Positions 57,941 through 64,000 of a DNA stretch of 64,000 nucleotides are shown in pieces. The DNA comes from Nepenthes gracilis (Eukaryota > Streptophyta > Magnoliopsida > Caryophyllales > Nepenthaceae), in assembly GCA_033239525.1 (NCBI GenBank), contig BSYO01000004.1, forward strand, positions 20,064,037-20,128,036, written 5' to 3'. Positions within the stretch are counted from its first letter, which is position 1, and every line of letters begins with the position of its first letter. The notes under the pieces were generated by a model. The model worked only from the letters and a program-made list of their open reading frames with translations, was not told the DNA's origin and ran no database searches. The position numbers and the translations under genes are program-made.

Positions 57941-58914
57941 ATAATATAAAATTAAATATTAAATATATCTGAATCCATATTTAGGTATTTTCATTTTGAA
58001 AAAATATGAAACTGATTTTTTCTTCTTTCTCTTCTTAATCTATCCTTACGAGAGTTTCAGAATTTTTATATAAAGTTAGTGAAACTTTTAGCAGACATGA
58101 GGTTTCTAGACATCATGAGGAATAATTTATGTTATTATTATTGTCAAACATAAGTTAAAGAGGGGGCATGAGAAACATGATGGTCCAAAATTATATATCA
58201 TTCGTATTTTTTACCTTTTAATTTTGCTTTTGGCTTTTCATGAAACTGGCATGATGTTCCACCTTTCCATAGCACAGGGTACTGAGATTTAATTCACATT
58301 AATTTTTGAAAATAAGTATTTAAATATAATAAGGATCTATTCATATTGAAGAAGTAGAATTAAAAATTAAAAATTTAAATCTAACTTTAATTTTTTAAAA
58401 TTAAAATTGAATAGAATTCATATTTTATTATTTAAATTGCATAACAAATTAAAATTTTTAGGAAAAAACAAAATTGACATAAGATAAACAAAAGGATAAA
58501 ATTTCATAAAATACAATTTTAGAAAAACTTATATTTCAGATATAAATAATATTTTATAAACACGTATCATTGAAAATATTTTTTGACAATATTCTTTATT
58601 AAAATATTAACTTTTAAATTTTAAATAATACATTCACATAATTTTTTAAATAAATAAAAGCATTGTTAGCTGTTCTCCCATTTCAAACAATCAAAAATAT
58701 TATATCTAATAGATTCATCTTATTTGATTTTACTATATTTAATTAATAGATAATTTGTAATCTTAATCAAAATCAATCATACATGCAGCAAATGATACTT
58801 CCCACAGTACTAAATAGCTGCGATCAATTGTTATTTCATCGGATAAACTTGCATCGACGTTTCTTGAATAGGATGAGCAAATCATGCTTCGGCCACCAAG
58901 AGAATTGCAGATCA
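57941..58914. other. AT-rich spacer, no gene seen
   Basis: No coding similarity and no repeat structure beyond A/T homopolymers. The part from about 58790 is the 3' flank of the polygalacturonase-like exon on the minus strand. Confidence 0.6.
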
Positions 58915-59235
58915 TCAGCAAGAATAGGCCGCGGAGGACAGGTGTCTCTGCTCAATAAAGCTTCTGTCGTTCGGAAAGCAAGGAGGGGGGAAAACTCGTC
59001 CTGAGCTGGAGCCCTGCGCCTCCCAACAAAATGATTTTGTAGCTCCGGCATGTGATACAAGTTGGATATCTTCAAGATACAGGCCTTTGCAGGGGGACGC
59101 ATCACTGCACGAGAACGTCATTGCTTCTGATGTTGCTGAAGTTCCCTCGATGTGCTTAAACAAGATATTATCAACTTGAACTGCTGAAGTCTGCATCAGA
59201 AGGGTGCAAATGTTTTGATCGAGAGACAATGATGG
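58915..59235 (-). pseudogene. Polygalacturonase-like (GH28) 3' exon, probable relic
   Basis: A minus-strand exon preceded by a plausible acceptor (CAG, plus 59236-59238) encodes the GH28 C-terminus: LDQNIC, TSAVQVDNILFKHIEGTSAT, FSCSDASPCKGLYLEDIQL, KSFCWEAQGSSSG, PPPCF, then a stop. This is the last-exon segment of plant polygalacturonase-like enzymes, which cut pectin homogalacturonan in the wall. The catalytic motifs (NTD, DD, GHG, RIK) lie in upstream exons, none of which was found within 3 kb. The stretch between DQNIC and TSAVQ also lacks the usual Cys-Asp...Pro-Cys spacing. It is therefore probably a gene fragment, although a distant upstream part beyond the window is possible. Confidence 0.78.
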
Positions 59236-59238
59236 CTG

Positions 59239-62228
59239 AATTTAGCGCAAGAGGGTACCCACGGAGAACCATGCCTTTAACCAATAATGACAAACGCATG
59301 ATTTGTTTTATCTTAGAAAATAAAAATGAACGGGAAATGAAATGTTGAGAAAGCTCGCTTATGAAGGAGAAACACTATTTCTGGGTAATTAAGTGACTGA
59401 TGGTTCTGATGATGATGATCTTCATCACCTGTTGAATCAGTAACCAGAGGTAAAAGTGCAACCTCGGGTTGTTGACGGTATTCTTCGGAATCCTTTGTTT
59501 CTGTGGATTTGTTTTGTGTAAAGTCATCATACTTTTGGCAGGATTTTTCTTTTTTAACATAAAAACTTGTTTGGAAGTCCAGAAGTAATGTTTCCTTTTC
59601 AGCTATGGAGGCTGCTTGCGGAAAGTGTCTTGCAATTGAAAAGGGTGAGTTTTGGTTTTGCGAATATGGAATGCATGGAGCTCAACGTTCCAACTGATCA
59701 GAAAGAAAGAGGAAATTTAAGTGACATTGTGCCAGTATACATATTTAGTCTGGTGGCATAAAGACATCAAATTTCTGGTTCATTTTTCTACTAGCGAGTA
59801 ATAACAATCCTGCTCAACTAAAAACCCTTCCATTTGGGTACTTTGCTTCCCCTATCGGGTGAATCTCATGCTTGGCTTGCCTTGAGAATCAACGCAGTTA
59901 GATATTTTGTGGCTCATATCCAAGTTCCGCTAGATTTTCCCCTTTAGTAATGTGTAGTACAGGGTTTAATTTGAACTGGAGATACATATATACATGTTAA
60001 GTTGATAGGATGCAGGCAATGGTGGGCAGAATGAGTACTTAAATAAGTAATAAATCGGCAAGTCACTAATCCATATAGACCTTACTCATAGCCAACCCTC
60101 TATATTCCGATATATGACAGTGGTGCATGCTACTAGTGATGCTGTACGATACAAGAGTCAAGAGACAATTAGTATCCTCCTACAGATGCTTATTTCTTTA
60201 ATTAGGATCATGGATGAAAATATCAATATTAGTATCGGACAATACATATCAATATCATATAAATCAAAAGAAAAAATTTTTCAAAATTACAAGATGATAG
60301 AACCATATTAGTTGACACATCGATTAAATATTAGGAGTATCGATTGATATTTTTATCTATAATTGGAATATCACACCACACATTGAAAACTTGCGCTTAA
60401 GCTTCTGGGTCATGGAGCATGTTACCCCTTGTCAAGATCCTCCCCAATTATGTGGTGATTGGATGTTTTGCCCATTATCCTCAAGACAATTCTCATATCC
60501 AATGGCTCCAATAATGCCTTATCAATAACAATGGGGTACTCTTGGCCAAGCAGTTTTTAAGTGACCAAATCATAGTAGCTTTCATAACATGATAACGTGA
60601 CATCAGATTAGCCATTGCGGATATCAAATGGATGGTTGTAATGACGGCCATTGGACAACTTCAATTGCCAGTTACCTATTAGATTCAGAAGTAAGGATTC
60701 TCTGGGGGCAATGCTGGACTACAAAAGGTTCTTATGGCACGTAATAGAATAAGGCAATAATTTTCTCATTTGGTTGGTCATTTGTATAGGTGAAAATTCA
60801 GTTGAAATTAATTTCATTGCATTTGGTATAAATGAATAGTAAGAGGAATAAATAAGAAATTTATATAAAATGACACTTCCACACTTTCCCCCCAAAAAAA
60901 TCTATTAAGATATATCACTTGCACATTTCTACATCACTCCACCACCACTAGCAGCACACCATACACCATAAACTTTATTAAGGTAAAATGGTTAGTTGGC
61001 CCACAATTTTACCTCAAGGAGAACAAAGAATAATAAACTCATGGTGGTATGAGTTTATTGGTTCCTCGTTTACAAAGAATACTTATTCACAAAAGAATTG
61101 TGATGCCTAACATACACATTAACAAAACAGTGAAATTGTTATTCCACTGGAAATAAGCCTGAAATGGAATTTTAATTCCACTGTAAAAAAAACAAAAACT
61201 GTCAGATGTTAAATTTAAGCCTAGACTGCCAAATGACTTGACACACCAAGTGTTACATGTTGGTTTCAAATTCTTCAAAAATGACTAGTGGGATTGTTCA
61301 TCATACTCAAAACACTAAAGCTTCCATTCAGGATAACAGTTGGCCTGGTTGGCCTGGGTTTTAGGAGGTTTGTCTCCAAAGTCATGAAGATTTGGGGCTC
61401 AAGCCATTATAATTTTTAACATACTATCACCTGCTAACCTATCTGGGAAAATAATATGAATATCTTAACATTAGAGAGATTTTATTTTATATAATTTTGC
61501 TTATCAATTTTGTAATATTTTGAGATTTTTAAGATATTTTAATTAAAAAATTATATTATATTATATTCTTATTTTAAGATATCGTTAAATAGAAAATTAT
61601 ATTTATTTTTTAATTAACTTCGAAGTGAAATACCTCTATATAAGATTTTTAAATCTATTGTTAAATATATTATTGATGAAAGTAAATTAATACTGAAATT
61701 TGTAATTTTTTTCTCTTTGGTAATCTCTGATTATTTTCTCTTTGTTTTTTTCTTATTATTTTCCCTTTCCCCAATCTCTACTTCTTCCCTTCCGCTAATT
61801 CCTCTTTTCTATATCAAATTTAGTATTAAAGACTTATATAATCCTCTATGAACTTTGTTCTGCCCATTACATGTGATTCCCCCTATTGCCTCGCCATAAC
61901 CTTAGCCACAGTTGAACCACCCCTCAACAACCAGTGGAACTCCATTTGTGAATCATACTCCACACAACCACTTGTTAGTTCAATTTGAAACACTAAGTCA
62001 TGGATTTCCCATAACATCATTGGCCTAGTCATAGATTCTAATCAATTTGAAATACTAAGTTAATAATTAGCTCAATTAGTCACAAATCAATAATAATTGC
62101 AAAATCAATGATGACTATTAAAGCTCACCTAGCCACCACCTATTAGACGAATTTAGATCTAACCAATCAAATTATTACTTTACAAATAAGACCTCAATCG
62201 TCGGACAGTGGCAATTTTGATGTGCCTT
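59239..62228. other. Intergenic region, no gene recognised
   Basis: Moderately AT-rich with no frame above 65 codons that resembles a family. The polygalacturonase upstream exons expected on the minus strand were looked for and not found. An exon-like block with acceptor and donor signals near 59600-59645 is discussed among the rejected items. Confidence 0.55.
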
Positions 62229-62492
62229 GTACTGGGAATTTCTAATGTATGCCAGATAGTCGAGTACCTTATAAATGCAATTACAAGCTTTGACATTATG
62301 ATCGAAAGCGGAATCAAGACGAACAACTCTTTACGCATATCAAATTAGATACCTTATTAGATATCCGTAATAGGAACTTCTAATGTATGCTAGATAGTCA
62401 AATACCTTATAAATGCGACTACAGGCCTCGACACTATAATCGAAAGCTGGATCAGGATGAACTCTTTAAACATATCAAATTAGATATCCTTA
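62229..62492. repeat. 138-bp tandem duplication
   Basis: Copy A (62229-62366) and copy B (62367-62492) share TTCTAATGTATGC.AGATAGTC, ACCTTATAAATGC and CATATCAAATTAGATA in order, with scattered substitutions. Confidence 0.88.
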
Positions 62493-62689
62493 TTTTTTAT
62501 GGTTGCTTAGGCCTTCGAATTTTTACCCAATGGGTCCAAAATATGAATTATTTATTTGAATAATACAGCATATCTGAATATAGAAGAGTTTAGTTTGCTA
62601 GTTTCAAATTGACCAAAAATACTCAACTATTTTAGAAAAGTATTGAGAATTTTTTTCTTAGGCATCAAGTAGCCCTATTAAGAGTTGAG

Positions 62690-64000
62690 CTAAGATAAAT
62701 AGATGCCTTCAAAAGAAATGCCTACCTCGCTCCATACAGTAGCAACTTACTAAAACAGTGAAATGTCTTTCGACAAGGTAATAAGTCTAGTATGTGACTC
62801 AATTTGATAAGTTTCGAATAAGATATCATGTAATTAAAGATGAGACTATAATATTGAGTAGATTTCGATAAGGACTATATGAGGACTTTAGGAAAGAGTT
62901 TGTCCTTAAGGTGTTACCACTGTGGACTATGCATATAATTTAGTTCGAGACTATAAATTAGTTACAAGAACACCATATGAAAAACATGGTGACCATCGTC
63001 CCTCAATATAGAATGCTTCCACCATGAACTCTAAGTCTATCTTATGACTTTCTCCATCTACAATTTCCCCTGCAAGGGAAACTAGAAGAACAAATATTAG
63101 AGCCCAAAAAAATTTTTGGTTATGCTACTTTAATTGTAAAATTTTTGGATATACTTTTTCAAAATATCTAAGTAAAATCTTATTTATTGAAAGGAAAGAT
63201 AAAATAAACAATTAACCTCTTGAAGAACAAGTATATGAACTCAAGTAAGAGGAGTTTGATAATTAGGATGGTAATAATAATGACACATTCTTAGGCTGCA
63301 TCAGGACTATTTCCTCTAACCTAAATTCATATTCTTCTTCTCCTAATACATTATTCTTGGGTGTTATGTGATGTATCTTAATTCAATTCAATGAGGTTGA
63401 TAATTGGCGTCGTCATACTATCTAACATACTAATATCAAAATAAATAATAAGGCTTGTAAGATCATTGTAGATGGCGATAACTATATCAATACTATCTCG
63501 GCTAATACTATTTATCTTCTAGGGTTGAAAGCTGTCTAGTACTTTAATTCATACAATGTCTCATGGATTGATAGATCTTCTATAATAGTTATCATGAATT
63601 GATACATCTTCTATAATAGTTAAGAAACGTTATTTTATACCTATTCAATTTTTAGAGTATATGGGTCTTATTTGGTATAATGTCATTTCAATAGTATGGG
63701 TAATGTCATTTTAGAACGCCTTAGTTATATGACTTAGATACAACAATTCAAGGTCACTCTAACTCTTATTATTTTGTCCACAATGGGAAAAAAATTCATC
63801 TCCATCATTTACTCTCGAAACCTATGATTCATAATAAAGGAAATAATGTGGTTGAGACTAAAAGATTACATATCATTAACTCTACAGCCTTTAAATGTGC
63901 CACTATATGTGAGTCTATTGTGTTTGCTATTATTGTTCTTGAAATTCTTTCAAATTCTCTTGTATTGATACCCAGTGAGGCCCATTAGGTCCCCCAAAAT
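62690..64000 (+). mobile_element. Gypsy gag-protease fragment, runs off the right edge
   Basis: On the plus strand, about 62800-62960 reads a gag segment (DETIILSRFR, LYEDFRKEFVLK), then from 63400 a protease-like region: WRRHTI, NKACKIIVDGDNYINTISAN (matching the active-site block of plant gypsy proteases, with DGDN in place of a DNGS-type triad), and in another frame SLIWYNVIS, then NSYYFVHNGKKIHLHHL to the window end. Several frameshifts are needed. RT and integrase would lie beyond the window. The upstream LTR was not recognised. Confidence 0.72.

Noticed and set aside
59567..59761. Exon-like block near 59600 with TTTCCTTTTCAG acceptor and GTGAGT donor
   Set aside because: The block is about 40 bases, no adjoining exon with compatible phase or known domain was found, and such signals occur by chance at this scale.
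1..64000. Search for CRISPR arrays, operons, toxin-antitoxin or phage-like systems
   Set aside because: None seen; the tandem arrays have no spacer structure, and gene structure and families are those of a plant nuclear genome.

Overview
This is nuclear DNA from a flowering plant, almost certainly a eudicot. It has AT-rich intergenic sequence, small spliced genes with GT-AG introns, plant-only gene families (SHINE-clade ERF, plant GT106 glycosyltransferase, PPR, GH28 polygalacturonase) and a dense load of plant LINE, Ty3/gypsy and Ty1/copia sequence. It is a scaffold: two runs of exactly 100 N (18178-18277 and 42345-42444) mark joins, so the window is three contigs.

Layout: 1.2-7.35 kb is a decayed plant L1-type LINE (+), split by an AT-rich insertion of about 1.6 kb. 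8.15-9.3 kb is an intact two-exon SHINE/WIN1-type AP2/ERF gene (+), the best complete gene here. 12.75-28.5 kb is a Ty3/gypsy complex of the dual-RNase-H (Tat/Ogre-like) type in the order LTR, gag-pol, gap, LTR, gag-pol-integrase, 3' region, LTR. 31.4-41.7 kb is a second, minus-strand gypsy element with two recognisable LTRs and a badly broken interior. 42.0-44.55 kb (-) is a gene of the plant O-fucosyltransferase/rhamnosyltransferase family: exons 1-4 have perfect splice phasing, the middle exons fall in gap 2, and the terminal exon lies on the other side. 45.35-46.95 kb (-) is a PPR pseudogene. 49.7-57.9 kb (-) is a nest of chromovirus-like gypsy and copia remnants with satellite-like tandem repeats in its LTR-like part. 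58.9-59.2 kb (-) is the 3' exon of a polygalacturonase-like gene, probably a relic. 62.7-64.0 kb (+) is a gypsy gag-protease fragment that runs off the window.

Only two loci look like functional host genes, and both fit surface or wall biology: the SHINE regulator (cuticle and epidermal lipid genes in the family) and the GT106-like enzyme (pectin backbone synthesis in the best-matching subgroup). They are 33 kb apart, so no functional link is implied. I found no CRISPR, operon, phage or convincing new multi-gene system. The most useful observations are the transition-type stop codons of the left gypsy copy, the indel-rich character of the whole contig between the two gaps (including the host exon it carries), opposite-strand frames between pol and 3' LTR in the gypsy elements, and three loci sharing one AT-rich fold-back core.
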